Assembly: GCA_020355165.1 (NCBI GenBank)
Contig: CP070661.1
Span: 1,688,551 to 1,736,092 of the forward strand
From: Burkholderiales bacterium
GTDB taxonomy: Bacteria; Pseudomonadota; Gammaproteobacteria; Burkholderiales; Burkholderiaceae_F
Direction: 5' to 3'
DNA length: 47,542 bases
Shown: positions 26,555 to 34,389 of the stretch, piece after piece
How positions within the stretch are numbered: the first letter of the stretch is position 1
Layout: every line of letters starts with the position of its first letter
Notes under the pieces: generated by a model
Seen by the model: the letters and a program-made list of their open reading frames with translations, nothing else
Database searches by the model: none
Told to the model about the DNA's origin: nothing
Position numbers and translations under genes: made by a program

Positions 26555-27075
26555 TGGCGAACCCCGGCCAGGCAGCGACGGACACCGGCGACACGCGACC
26601 GTTCGACGGCGGCTGCACCTGCCGCCAGGTTCGTTACCGGCTGACCACGCGACCGCTGATCGTCCACTGCTGCCACTGCCGCTGGTGCCAGCGCGAGACC
26701 GGCAGTGCCTTCGCGCTCAATGCCCTGATCGAAACGGAGCGGGTGCGGCTGCTCAGCGGCGAGGTCGAGGTGGTCGACACCCCGTCGGCGAGCGGTCGCG
26801 GACAGAAGATCAGCCGCTGCCCGAAGTGCCGCATCGCCGTGTGGAGCAACTACGGCGGCGGCGGCGACCTCATCCGCTTCGTCCGTGTCGGCACGCTCGA
26901 CGAGCCCGATCGGCTGCCGCCCGACATTCACATCTACACGAGTTCGAAGCAGCCCTGGGTGGTGCTGCCGGAGGGCGCACCGGCGGTAGCCGAGTACTAC
27001 CGCGCCGCGGAGGTCTGGCCGGCGGCCAGCCTCGAACGACGCGACCGGCTGAGCGGCCGCGCGCGCAAGCCGTAG
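26554..27075 (+). CDS. GFA (glutathione-dependent formaldehyde-activating) family protein
   Basis: A 173-residue protein with the GFA/CENP-V fold and its zinc ligands: GGCTCRQVRY (Cys22/Cys24 region), HCCHCRWCQRETGSAFALN and SRCPKCRIAVWSNYGGGG. The tail HIYTSSKQPWVVLP is also typical. In the family, members bind zinc and were proposed to aid glutathione-formaldehyde adduct formation; most have no proven activity. ATG 26554 overlaps the lipoprotein stop (TGATG). It therefore seems part of the same transcript, though a functional link is not obvious. Confidence 0.9.
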   Translation: MANPGQAATDTGDTRPFDGGCTCRQVRYRLTTRPLIVHCCHCRWCQRETGSAFALNALIETERVRLLSGEVEVVDTPSASGRGQKISRCPKCRIAVWSNYGGGGDLIRFVRVGTLDEPDRLPPDIHIYTSSKQPWVVLPEGAPAVAEYYRAAEVWPAASLERRDRLSGRARKP

Positions 27076-27084
27076 GCGACGGCT

Positions 27085-27405
27085 TCAGTACTCGATCGTG
27101 TACCGGTCGACGTCGACGCGGACCACCTCGCGACCCATCATCACCGCGGCGTTGCGGGCGAAGTGGCCGGCCCAGTCCGGATTCTCGCGGAAGCGCCGCT
27201 CGCCCGAGTACTTGGCCACGCTGAGGATGCGGTCTGCCAGCAGCACCTTGCCCATCGGCGTCGGCACGTCGCATTCGAGCTCCTCGAACTCGCGGTCGAA
27301 CCACCGGCGCGCGTCGTCGCTCGTATATCCGGCCAGGTCGTCAGCGGTCAGCTTGTAGTCGAACTGCTTGTCCTTGCCGAACGACACGATCACGTTCTGG
27401 TGCAT
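27085..27405 (-). CDS. Conserved small protein of unknown function
   Basis: A 106-residue soluble, acidic protein (MHQNVIVSFGKDKQFDYKLT at the start, VVRVDVDRYTIEY at the end). ATG 27405 is backed by a good GAGGAG ribosome binding site 7-8 bases upstream, so I regard it as real. No domain is recognised and there is no signal peptide or membrane segment. It lies downstream of the glycerate kinase gene in the same orientation, with an 89-base gap that holds a possible promoter of its own. Confidence 0.7.
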   Translation of the reverse strand: MHQNVIVSFGKDKQFDYKLTADDLAGYTSDDARRWFDREFEELECDVPTPMGKVLLADRILSVAKYSGERRFRENPDWAGHFARNAAVMMGREVVRVDVDRYTIEY

Positions 27406-27440
27406 GAGGCTCTCCTCGAATCGAAGCCCGCCGGCCGCGC

Positions 27441-27468
27441 TGCCCGGGCGATCAACCGGGCAATTATC
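27441..27468 (-). promoter_or_regulatory. Possible promoter and operator for the gene at 27405
   Basis: On the minus strand a GATAAT box (27463-27468, 5/6 to the -10 consensus) is followed at once by an inverted repeat TGCCCGG-N8-CCGGGCA (27441-27462) that would cover the transcription start. No -35 match was found. A hairpin in the mRNA leader is an alternative reading. Confidence 0.3.
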
Positions 27469-27494
27469 GGCGAATTCCCCGCTGCAGCCGGCGG

Positions 27495-28772
27495 CTAGCG
27501 CCCCGATGCGACCAGCACGGCGCGGAAGTCGTTGACGTTGGTCAGCGTCGGCCCGGTGATCACCTGGTCGCCGAGCGCCTCGAAGAAGCCGTGGCCGTCG
27601 TTGTCGGCGAGGCGGTCGACCGCCCGCATGCCGCCACTGAAGGCGCGCGCCAGCGTGTCGGGCGCGACGATCGCGCCGGCCACCTCTTCGGCACCGTCGA
27701 CACCGTCGGTATCGCCGGCAATCGCCCACACGCCGGGCGTTGCTTCCAGCGCCACGGCCAGCGCAAGCAGGAATTCGACGTTGCGGCCGCCACGGCCGTT
27801 GCCGCGCACGGTCACCGTCGTCTCGCCGCCGGACAGCAGCACGCACGGCGGCGCGACCGGCTGGCCGTGCTGCACCACCGACTTGGCGATGCCGGCCATC
27901 ACCTTGCCGACCTCGCGCGCCTCGCCCTCGATGCTGTCGCCAAGCAGCAGCGGCGTGCAGCCGGCCTCGCGCGCGAGCTTCGCCGCCGCCTGCAGCGCCA
28001 GCTGCGGCGTGGCGATCAGCCTGATCTCGGCGCGCGCCAGCCGCTCGTCGCCGGGCTTGACGCTCTCGCCGCGGCCGCTTTCGAGCACCGCGCGCACCTC
28101 GGGCGGCAGCTCGATGGCGTAGCGGCGCACGATCGCCAGCGCGTCGGCGCAGGTGGTCGGGTCGGGCACCGTGGGGCCGGAGGCGATGTTGATCGGATCG
28201 TCGCCCGGCACGTCGGAGATCGCCAGCGTCAGCACGCGCGCCGGGTGGCAGGCCGCCGCCAGCCGGCCACCCTTGATCGCCGACAGGTGCCGCCGCACGC
28301 AGTTCATCTCGTTGATGCTGGCGCCGGACTTGAGCAGCTGGCGGTTCAGTGCCTGCTTGTGCTCCAGCGTCAGGCCGTCGATCGGCAGCGGCAGCAGCGC
28401 CGAGCCGCCACCTGAGATCAGGCAAAGCACCAGGTCATCGGCGCTCAGGCCGCGCACCAGTGCCAGCAGGCGCTGCGCCGCCTTCAGGCCGGCCTCGTCC
28501 GGCACCGGGTGGGCAGCCTCGACGATCTCGATCCGCTTGCACGGCACCGCGTAGCCGTAGCGGGTGACCACCAGTCCCGACAGTTCGCCGGACCAGTGCT
28601 CCTCGACCGCGCGCGCCATCGCCGCCGACGCCTTGCCGGCGCCGATGACGAGCAGGCGGCCCCTGACCAGGTCGGGCGGCGGCAGCTGTGGCGGCACGCA
28701 GTGCGCCGGCTGCGCCGCTTCGATCGCCGCGTCGAACATCCGTCCGAGCAGGCCGCGGGGATCGGCCGTCAT
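27495..28772 (-). CDS. Glycerate 2-kinase (GckA/TtuD, MOFRL family)
   Basis: A 425-residue kinase that phosphorylates D-glycerate to 2-phosphoglycerate. The N-terminal DUF4147 domain carries LLVIGAGKASAAMARAVEEH, the Gly-rich LISGGGSALLPLP and NEMNCVRRHLSAIKGGRLA. The C-terminal MOFRL domain has LLSGGETTVTVRGNGRGGRN, EFLLALAV, GDTDGVDG and TGPTLTNVNDFR. ATG 28772 is chosen; an in-frame GTG lies at 28790. In this locus it follows tartronate semialdehyde reductase and hydroxypyruvate isomerase. Together they form the lower part of the glyoxylate-to-glycerate pathway, feeding glycolysis. Confidence 0.92.
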   Translation of the reverse strand: MTADPRGLLGRMFDAAIEAAQPAHCVPPQLPPPDLVRGRLLVIGAGKASAAMARAVEEHWSGELSGLVVTRYGYAVPCKRIEIVEAAHPVPDEAGLKAAQRLLALVRGLSADDLVLCLISGGGSALLPLPIDGLTLEHKQALNRQLLKSGASINEMNCVRRHLSAIKGGRLAAACHPARVLTLAISDVPGDDPINIASGPTVPDPTTCADALAIVRRYAIELPPEVRAVLESGRGESVKPGDERLARAEIRLIATPQLALQAAAKLAREAGCTPLLLGDSIEGEAREVGKVMAGIAKSVVQHGQPVAPPCVLLSGGETTVTVRGNGRGGRNVEFLLALAVALEATPGVWAIAGDTDGVDGAEEVAGAIVAPDTLARAFSGGMRAVDRLADNDGHGFFEALGDQVITGPTLTNVNDFRAVLVASGR

Positions 28773-28921
28773 CGGGCTGTCCAGCTGCACAGCGCAGCGG
28801 CGCCGGCCACCGCGCCCTCAGCCTGCGCTCGGCGCCTGCGGCCGCTGCGGCCGCGCCGGCGAGAGTCCGGTCGACATCGGCAGTCCGGTGGCCGCTGCCG
28901 CGGTCGGTTGGCCGGCCGCGC

Positions 28922-29806
28922 CTACTTCGCCACCTCGTGGTTGGCCAGCTTCTCCAGCGCCCGCACCATCGCCGAGTGGTCCCATTTCGAGCCGCCGTGC
29001 GCGGCGCAGGCGTTGAACAGCTCCTGCGCGGTGGCGGTGTTCGGCAGCGACAGGCCGAGCTGCCTCGCGCTGGCGAGCGCCAGGTTCAGGTCCTTCTGGT
29101 GCAGCTCGATGCGGAAGCCCGGGTCGAAGGTGCGCTTGATCATCCGTTCGCCGTGGATCTCGAGGATCTTCGACGAGGCGAAGCCGCCCATCAGCGCCTG
29201 CCGCACCTTGGCCGGGTCGGCACCCGCCTTGGAGGCGAACAGCAGCGCCTCGCCGACCGCCTCGATGTTCAGCGCGACGATGATCTGGTTGGCGACCTTG
29301 CAGGTCTGCCCGTCACCATTGCCGCCGACCAGCGTGATGTTCTTGCCCATCAGGTCGAACAGCGGCTTGACCTTGTCGAAGACGCCCTGCTCGCCGCCGA
29401 CCATGATGGTCAGCGTGGCGTTCTTGGCGCCGACCTCGCCGCCGGAGACCGGCGCGTCGAGGTAGTCGCAGCCCAGTCCGTTGACGCGGCGGGCGAACTC
29501 CTTGGTCGCCATCGGCGAGATCGAGCTCATGTCGACCACGATCTTGCCCTTCGACAGCCCCTTGGCCACGCCGTCGCCGGCGAACAGGACCTTCTCGACG
29601 TCCGGCGTGTCCGGCACCATGACGATGATGATGTCGCTCTTCTGCGCCACTTCGGTCGAGCTGGCGCAGGCCGTCGCGCCGGCCCCGGTCACCTCGGCCG
29701 GCACGTCCGGCAGCGAATAGGCGAACAGCTGATGGCCGCCTTTCAGCAGGTGCAGCGCCATCGGCTTGCCCATGATGCCCAGACCAATGAAACCCACTTT
29801 CGCCAT
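28922..29806 (-). CDS. glxR: Tartronate semialdehyde reductase (2-hydroxy-3-oxopropionate reductase)
   Basis: A 294-residue NAD(P)H-dependent beta-hydroxyacid dehydrogenase that reduces tartronate semialdehyde to D-glycerate. It has a Rossmann motif GFIGLGIMGKPMA (5-17), substrate loop DAPVSGGEVGAKNATLTIMV (118-137), and catalytic Lys170 in GQTCKVANQIIVALNIEAVG. The C-terminal helical domain has FRIELHQKDLNLAL. ATG 29806 is preceded by a strong GGAGGGA ribosome binding site. Operon position after hyi supports GlxR/GarR rather than another family member. Confidence 0.95.
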   Translation of the reverse strand: MAKVGFIGLGIMGKPMALHLLKGGHQLFAYSLPDVPAEVTGAGATACASSTEVAQKSDIIIVMVPDTPDVEKVLFAGDGVAKGLSKGKIVVDMSSISPMATKEFARRVNGLGCDYLDAPVSGGEVGAKNATLTIMVGGEQGVFDKVKPLFDLMGKNITLVGGNGDGQTCKVANQIIVALNIEAVGEALLFASKAGADPAKVRQALMGGFASSKILEIHGERMIKRTFDPGFRIELHQKDLNLALASARQLGLSLPNTATAQELFNACAAHGGSKWDHSAMVRALEKLANHEVAK

Positions 29807-29844
29807 GACTTCCCTCCTTCGTTGTTCGTCTGCCGCCGCTGCCG

Positions 29845-30624
29845 TCACAGGCCGTGCGCGGCACGCCAGCCGAGGCCGGCCTCGGTGGTCGTCTTCGGCT
29901 TGTACTCGCAGCCGATCCAGCCGTCGTAGCCGATGCTGTCGAGCCAGCCGAACAGGAAGCGGTAGTTGATCTCGCCGGTGCCCGGCTCGTTGCGCCCCGG
30001 GTTGTCGGCCAGCTGCATGTGCGCGATCCTGCGCAGGTTGGCCTTGATCGTGTTGGCCAGCTCGCCCTCCATCCGCTGCGCGTGGTAGATGTCGTACTGC
30101 ACGTACAGGTTCTCGGAGCCGACCTCGGCGATCAGGTCGAGCGCCTGCGCCGTGCGGTTCAGGTAGAAGCCCGGAATGTCGTAGTAGTTGATCGGCTCGA
30201 TCAGCAGCTTCAGGCCAGCGGCCTTGAACTGCTCCGCCGCGAAGCGCAGGTTGTCGACGAAGGTGGCGCGCAGGCGATCGCCGGGGACGTCCTTCGGCGC
30301 AATGCCGGCCAGGCAGTTCAACTGCGGCGCGCCCAGAGCGGTCGCGTACTCGATCGCGCGGCCGACGCCGTCGCGGAATTCACCGACCCGGTCCGGATGG
30401 CAGCCGATGCCGCGCTCGCCCTTGGCCCAGTCGCCGGGCGGCAGGTTGTGCAGCACCAGCCTCAGGCCATTGCCGTCGAGCCGCGCCCGCAGCTCGGCCG
30501 CCTTGTACTCGTAGGGGAACAGGAACTCGACCGCGGCGAAGCCGGACTTCGCGGCGGCCTCGAAGCGATCGAGGAACGGCACCTCGTTGAACAGCATCGT
30601 GAGGTTGGCGGCGATGCGTGGCAT
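29845..30624 (-). CDS. hyi: Hydroxypyruvate isomerase
   Basis: A 259-residue TIM-barrel enzyme of the Hyi/xylose isomerase-like family, interconverting hydroxypyruvate and tartronate semialdehyde. Conserved parts are PRIAANLTMLFNEVPFLDRF at the N-terminus, LLIEPINYYDIPGFYL with the active-site Glu143, YVQYDIYHAQRMEGEL, HMQLADNPGRNEPGTGEINY and GWIGCEYKPK (second catalytic Glu). Length matches E. coli Hyi. An AGGGAGA ribosome binding site precedes ATG 30624. It lies just downstream of the truncated carboligase. Confidence 0.95.
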   Translation of the reverse strand: MPRIAANLTMLFNEVPFLDRFEAAAKSGFAAVEFLFPYEYKAAELRARLDGNGLRLVLHNLPPGDWAKGERGIGCHPDRVGEFRDGVGRAIEYATALGAPQLNCLAGIAPKDVPGDRLRATFVDNLRFAAEQFKAAGLKLLIEPINYYDIPGFYLNRTAQALDLIAEVGSENLYVQYDIYHAQRMEGELANTIKANLRRIAHMQLADNPGRNEPGTGEINYRFLFGWLDSIGYDGWIGCEYKPKTTTEAGLGWRAAHGL

Positions 30625-30806
30625 GAAGTCTCCCTGGGTGATTCGACTGGGCCTCGGCGCCCGGCCGTCGGCGCTCCTGCAGCGCGGGTCATCCGTTCGC
30701 CGGCAGGCCCCGGCGTGTCCGTTTCAGCAGCGGCCCGGTCGCCGCGCTCTCACCGGCCGCGCGCACCCCCGCAGCGGCCCCGGCCAAGGTTGCAGCATAA
30801 GCCGAT

Positions 30807-31133
30807 TCATTCCAGCAGGCCGGCCAGCCGCAGGCCCTCGACCACCTTGCAGTGGTCGACACCGTAGCCGCGCAGGTCGCCCTCGTCTTCGCGGACGTTC
30901 CGGTTCTCGAAGGCCAGTTGCAGGCAGCAGTCCATCTGGAAGCTGCGCTGCGACTGGCGGATCAGGCCGAGGTAGCTGTCGTTGACCAGCACCTGAACGT
31001 ACGGCAGGCGGAACTGCGTGCCGACGGCGAGCTCCTCGATCAGGAACTGGAAGTCGCAGTCGCCCGACAGGCCGACCACCGTTCGGGCCGGGTCGGCTGC
31101 CAACACGCCGAGCGCGGCCGGGATGGTCCAGCC
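30807..31133 (-). pseudogene. gcl: Glyoxylate carboligase remnant
   Basis: About 108 codons closely match the C-terminal third of glyoxylate carboligase: [84 protein letters not shown]. The intact enzyme has about 590 residues. Here everything before GWTIP is absent, and after VVEGL the frame ends within a few codons, so roughly the last 80 residues are also missing. The TPP-dependent enzyme would join two glyoxylates into tartronate semialdehyde, the substrate of the downstream genes. The remnant keeps a clean reading frame, which suggests a fairly recent loss. It cannot be active. Confidence 0.88.
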
Positions 31134-31135
31134 GG

Positions 31136-31201
31136 ATGGTCGCCACGCCGGCGTACCTGAAGAAGCACGGCACGAAGCGCGTGCCGGCCGACCTCGGCCG
31201 T
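31136..31201 (+). pseudogene. LysR-type regulator fragment next to gcl
   Basis: About 22 codons on the plus strand read [20 protein letters not shown] and a few more residues. This matches the common segment of LysR substrate-binding domains (V-A-x-P-A-Y-L-x-x-H-G-T-P-x-x-P-x-D-L). Nothing LysR-like is found on either side: the bases before 31131 belong to the opposite-strand gcl remnant, and the DsrE-like gene ends at 31238. It is most simply the leftover of a regulator once divergent from gcl. The short length limits certainty. Confidence 0.5.
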
Positions 31202-31237
31202 CGCGGCGGCAATCCGCCGCACTGCCGCTGGCCGCGG

Positions 31238-31621
31238 TCAGAACACCATCAGCCGGCAACCCGTCTCCGCCGCCATGCCAACAACCGTCGCCGCGCCGGC
31301 GATCCCGTTGACCTCGGCGATCAGCGCCTCGCCGCGCCGCCGCTCGGCCAGCGCCATCGCGCACGCGTACAGCCGCACGCCGGCGGCCGAGGCTTCGCGG
31401 ATGAAGTCGCGCACCGTCTTGGTTCTGCCGGCGTCGGTGTAGGCGTCTGCCGCCACCCCTTCGAACAGCCAGCGCACCGCGCCCGCGGTGAAGTGGATCT
31501 CGACGTCGAGCTCCAGCGCGCGCGCGGCGAGCGCGTAGACGAAAGGCGCGGCGGCGCGGTCGGGGGCCGACGGGTCGGCCGACCACATCACGATCACCAG
31601 CTTCGTCGCCTCGTCCGCCAT
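31238..31621 (-). CDS. DsrE-like family protein
   Basis: A 127-residue protein with the DsrE/DsrF-like fold: [20 protein letters not shown] at the start, then [40 protein letters not shown] and the end [19 protein letters not shown]. Cysteines occur in LYACAMA (position typical for DsrE relatives) and near the C-terminus. Family members handle sulfane sulfur or act in sulfur-relay reactions, but many are uncharacterised. ATG 31621 lies 4 bases after the stop of the lipoyl-carrier gene, so the two are almost certainly cotranscribed. A sulfur-relay role is inference. Confidence 0.82.
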   Translation of the reverse strand: MADEATKLVIVMWSADPSAPDRAAAPFVYALAARALELDVEIHFTAGAVRWLFEGVAADAYTDAGRTKTVRDFIREASAAGVRLYACAMALAERRRGEALIAEVNGIAGAATVVGMAAETGCRLMVF

Positions 31622-31625
31622 CGGC

Positions 31626-32114
31626 TCACCAGGCGCCTGGCGGATCGCTGCCGGGATCGCCGCCGTCGTCGACCGGCGGCGCCGACCTTTCGGCCAGCCG
31701 CGGCGCAAGCCACCGTGCGTAGGCGTCGGCGTCGAGCAGGCCGCCGCGCTCGTGGTCGAGCGCGCTGGGCTGGACGCGGAACATCCATCCTTCGGCGTAC
31801 GGGTCGCGCTCGATCAGCGAGACGTCCTCGCGCACCGCTCGATTGACCTCGACGATCCGGCACGACAGCGGCGCGTGTATCGCGACCGCGGTCTTGGCCG
31901 TCTCCATGACGCCGAGCGAGCGGTCGCGCGCCACCGCCGTGCCGACCGGCCGCGGCGTGAACAGCATGAACTGGCCGTGCTGCGCGATCACGTGGGTGGC
32001 GCCGATCGTCGCCAGCCCGCCGCTCTCGAGACGCACCCACATGTCCTGCTCGGGGGCGTACAAGACGCTGCGATCGAGGCTCGCAAGTACCTCAGAGATC
32101 ATTTCGCCGGCCAT
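31626..32114 (-). CDS. GcvH-like lipoyl carrier protein
   Basis: A 162-residue protein of the glycine cleavage H-protein fold. The lipoyl hairpin is GVMETAKTAVAIHAPLSCRI, with the modified Lys expected at position 74 from ATG 32114. IVEVNRAV and DPYAEGWMFRVQPSA follow as in GcvH. The N-terminus (YAPEQDMWVRLESGGLATIG) fits the family. The C-terminal 35 residues are an extra acidic/proline tail. ATG 32102 is an alternative start. No gcvT, gcvP or lipoate ligase is nearby; instead it is paired with a DsrE-like gene. In sulfur-oxidising bacteria, GcvH-like LbpA proteins work with Hdr-like complexes, so a non-glycine role is possible. Confidence 0.8.
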   Translation of the reverse strand: MAGEMISEVLASLDRSVLYAPEQDMWVRLESGGLATIGATHVIAQHGQFMLFTPRPVGTAVARDRSLGVMETAKTAVAIHAPLSCRIVEVNRAVREDVSLIERDPYAEGWMFRVQPSALDHERGGLLDADAYARWLAPRLAERSAPPVDDGGDPGSDPPGAW

Positions 32115-32222
32115 TTTTCTGCAGCGTCCGAAGCCGTCCAACTCATCGGCTGGGGGAGCACGAGGGGGCCAGCCGAGCCCCCTTGTTCCCTTGAATGCGG
32201 GCAGGCGTTCACCGCCGGCCGC

Positions 32223-32253
32223 GCCAGCGACAGCGCCGAGCGGTGTCGCTGGC
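32223..32253 (-). terminator. Strong hairpin overlapping the 3' end of tRNA-Sec
   Basis: A perfect 10-bp inverted repeat (GCCAGCGACA / TGTCGCTGGC) with an 11-base loop starts at the discriminator/CCA end of selC and runs downstream. No U-tract follows, so it is not a textbook terminator. It may act as a 3' processing or stabilising structure, or help end the transcript. Confidence 0.45.
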
Positions 32254-32345
32254 GGAAGAGTATGGGAGTCGAACCCACCCGGGATTGCTGGCAACCCCAC
32301 CTGGATTTGAAGTCCAGTCGGACCACCGGGTCACGTCACTCTTCC
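32250..32345 (-). tRNA. selC: tRNA-Sec (anticodon UCA)
   Basis: A 96-base selenocysteine tRNA with CCA encoded. It has the acceptor GGAAGAGT...ACTCTTCC, anticodon arm CTGGACTTCAAATCCAG (UCA in the loop), a long variable arm (GTGGGGTTGCCAGCAATCCC) and T arm GGGTTCGACTCCC. These match the E. coli selC layout closely, including the extended 8-bp acceptor stem. Its first 15 bases overlap the last codons of selB. It is charged with serine and converted to Sec-tRNA by SelA (encoded upstream), then carried by SelB to the UGA of the formate dehydrogenase mRNA encoded in the same locus. Confidence 0.97.
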
Positions 32346-34280
32346 GCGCTGTCCTGCGGCCGGCGATGGTGCCGCCGAATGTACCTCGGCGCCGGCCTCG
32401 CGCCACGGGTTGTCCCGTCGCAGCACGTGGTCGTCGTGCACGCGGCGGGTGTAGCCGACGCGATCGAAGAACTCGAGGAGCTGGATCGCCACCTTGCGCC
32501 CGCCGCCGATGCGGTCGCGGAACGACGCCGCGCGCGCCCCGCCATCGTCGCGGGCAAGCTCGCCGGCGACGTCGGCGAGCCGGCGCACCGCGTCGGTCAG
32601 GAAGAAGTGGTCGTGCGCCACCAGCGTCACCTCGCCGATGCGCGCCACCTTTTTCAGGACGCCGCGCACCTCGGTCTCGGCGATGCCGGTGGCGCGGGCG
32701 AGGTCGCGCACGCGCGGCGGCTCGAAGGGCCTGTCCATCAGCAGCGGCTTGATCCCTTCCCATCGCAGCCGCTCGTCGCGCGCCAGTTCCGCCTTGTGCG
32801 CGGGCAGGGCGAGGAAGGCACCGCGGCGGACGAGCACGCCTTCCCGCATCAGCTCGGTGACGATCTCGGCCAGGGCCTCGGCGTCGAGGTTGGGTGCCAC
32901 CATGCGCCGCAGGCGGTTCTGCTCGAGGCCGGGCATCTCCGGCTCGCGCTCGTGGGTGGCGTTCACCGCGTCGATCGTGCGGCTGCGCAGCGCCGTCCAG
33001 TGCCCGCCGGCGAACGCGATGCCGGCCGCGATCCGCGCGTTGCAGGCGTCCAGCAGCGACTGCATCTCGGCCGGCGCGAGGTTCCAGCCGCTGGCCAGCC
33101 GCGCCAGCGGCACCGGCCCGGCCGCCAGCCAGCGGCCGAGCGCCTCCGCCGGCGGAGCGTCGCGCAGCGCCGCCAGCAGCTGCAGGCGCTCGGCGCGACG
33201 CTTGCCGCGCAGCGGCGGCGCAGTGTCGAGCACCACGCCGCCACCGAGGGTATGCCGCGCCGACGAATCGCGCAGCACGAAGCGGTCGCCCCTGCACAGA
33301 GCCAGCGCCGCCTGCACCGAGATGGTGGCGAGCGCCTGCCCGCCGCCCGGCAGTTCTTCCGCATCGAGCAGGGCCACCCGCGCGGCGACCTGCTCGGTGC
33401 CGTGATGCAGCAGCACGTTGGCCCACTGGCCGAGCCGCAGCCCCCGCTGCGCGACGAGCCGGATCGCCGCATCGAAACGGTCAGCGGCATTGGCGAGCCC
33501 CGCCGCCTGCACCCACTGGCCGCGCTCGACCGCCTCGCGCGCCAGGCCGGCCAGGTTCAGTGCGCAACGCTGGCCGGCGCTGCCCTGCCGCGCCGCGCAG
33601 TCCTGCGCGTGAATCGAGCGAACGCGGGCGCGTGGTCCGTCGGGCGCGACCTGCACCTCGTCGCCGACCTGCACCTTGCCCGCGTGCACCGTGCCGGTCA
33701 CCACCGTTCCCACGCCGGCGAGCGTGAAGACGCGATCGACGGCCAGCCGGAACAGCCCGCTGTCCGGTCGCGCCGATGTCGCGATCGCCGTCCGGCGAAG
33801 GAACGCATCGAGCTCGGCGACGCCTTCGCCGGTGGCTGACGACAGCGCAAACACCGGCCAGCCGGCGGCCGGCGTAGCGGCCAGCCAGTTCGCCAGCTGC
33901 GCACGCACCTCGTCGACGCGGGGCGCGTCGACCGCGTCGACCTTGGTCAGTGCGATCGCGCCCTGGTCGACGCCGAGCAGCCGCAGGATGTCCAGGTGCT
34001 CCTCGGTCTGCGGCATCACGCCGTCGTCGGCGGCGACCACCAGCAGCCCGAAGTCGATGCCGGTCGCTCCCGAGACCATCGTGTGCACGAACCTCTCGTG
34101 CCCGGGCACGTCGACGAAGCCCAGCACCTCGCCGCCCTCGAGCGGCACGTAGGCGTAGCCGAGCTCGATCGAGATGCCGCGCTTGATCTCCTCCGGCAGG
34201 CGATCGGTGTTGCGCCCGCTCAGCCGCCGGACCAGCGAAGTCTTGCCGTGGTCGATGTGGCCCGCGGTGCCGACGATCAT
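32331..34280 (-). CDS. selB: Selenocysteine-specific elongation factor SelB
   Basis: A 649-residue EF-Tu-like GTPase that delivers Sec-tRNA to UGA codons marked by a SECIS hairpin. The start is [20 protein letters not shown] (G1), then [20 protein letters not shown] (G3) and LTKVD (G4). EF-Tu-like domains 2 and 3 follow, then C-terminal winged helices that bind the SECIS RNA (ending near [20 protein letters not shown]). E. coli SelB has 614 residues. The last 15 bases, through the stop codon, lie inside the selC tRNA gene. It is 109 bases downstream of selA. Confidence 0.96.
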   Translation of the reverse strand: MIVGTAGHIDHGKTSLVRRLSGRNTDRLPEEIKRGISIELGYAYVPLEGGEVLGFVDVPGHERFVHTMVSGATGIDFGLLVVAADDGVMPQTEEHLDILRLLGVDQGAIALTKVDAVDAPRVDEVRAQLANWLAATPAAGWPVFALSSATGEGVAELDAFLRRTAIATSARPDSGLFRLAVDRVFTLAGVGTVVTGTVHAGKVQVGDEVQVAPDGPRARVRSIHAQDCAARQGSAGQRCALNLAGLAREAVERGQWVQAAGLANAADRFDAAIRLVAQRGLRLGQWANVLLHHGTEQVAARVALLDAEELPGGGQALATISVQAALALCRGDRFVLRDSSARHTLGGGVVLDTAPPLRGKRRAERLQLLAALRDAPPAEALGRWLAAGPVPLARLASGWNLAPAEMQSLLDACNARIAAGIAFAGGHWTALRSRTIDAVNATHEREPEMPGLEQNRLRRMVAPNLDAEALAEIVTELMREGVLVRRGAFLALPAHKAELARDERLRWEGIKPLLMDRPFEPPRVRDLARATGIAETEVRGVLKKVARIGEVTLVAHDHFFLTDAVRRLADVAGELARDDGGARAASFRDRIGGGRKVAIQLLEFFDRVGYTRRVHDDHVLRRDNPWREAGAEVHSAAPSPAAGQRGRVT

Positions 34281-34389
34281 TTCGAGACCTGCTGCGCCGG
34301 AGGCAGGCAGGCGGCAGCGCAGCGCCGCGTCATCGAAGCAGGCCGGCTGCCGGCCTGCGCGGCGAGGTCGGGGACCGGCACGGCGTTCG

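Noticed and set aside
31136..31846. A plus-strand frame beginning with a LysR-like segment, considered as a full regulator gene
   Set aside because: Only the first 20 or so residues look like LysR; the rest is antisense to the DsrE-like and lipoyl-carrier genes. I call it a remnant.
32115..32345. selC as an integration site for a genomic island
   Set aside because: selC is a known hotspot in enterics, but no integrase, repeated tRNA end or foreign-looking segment is seen on either side.
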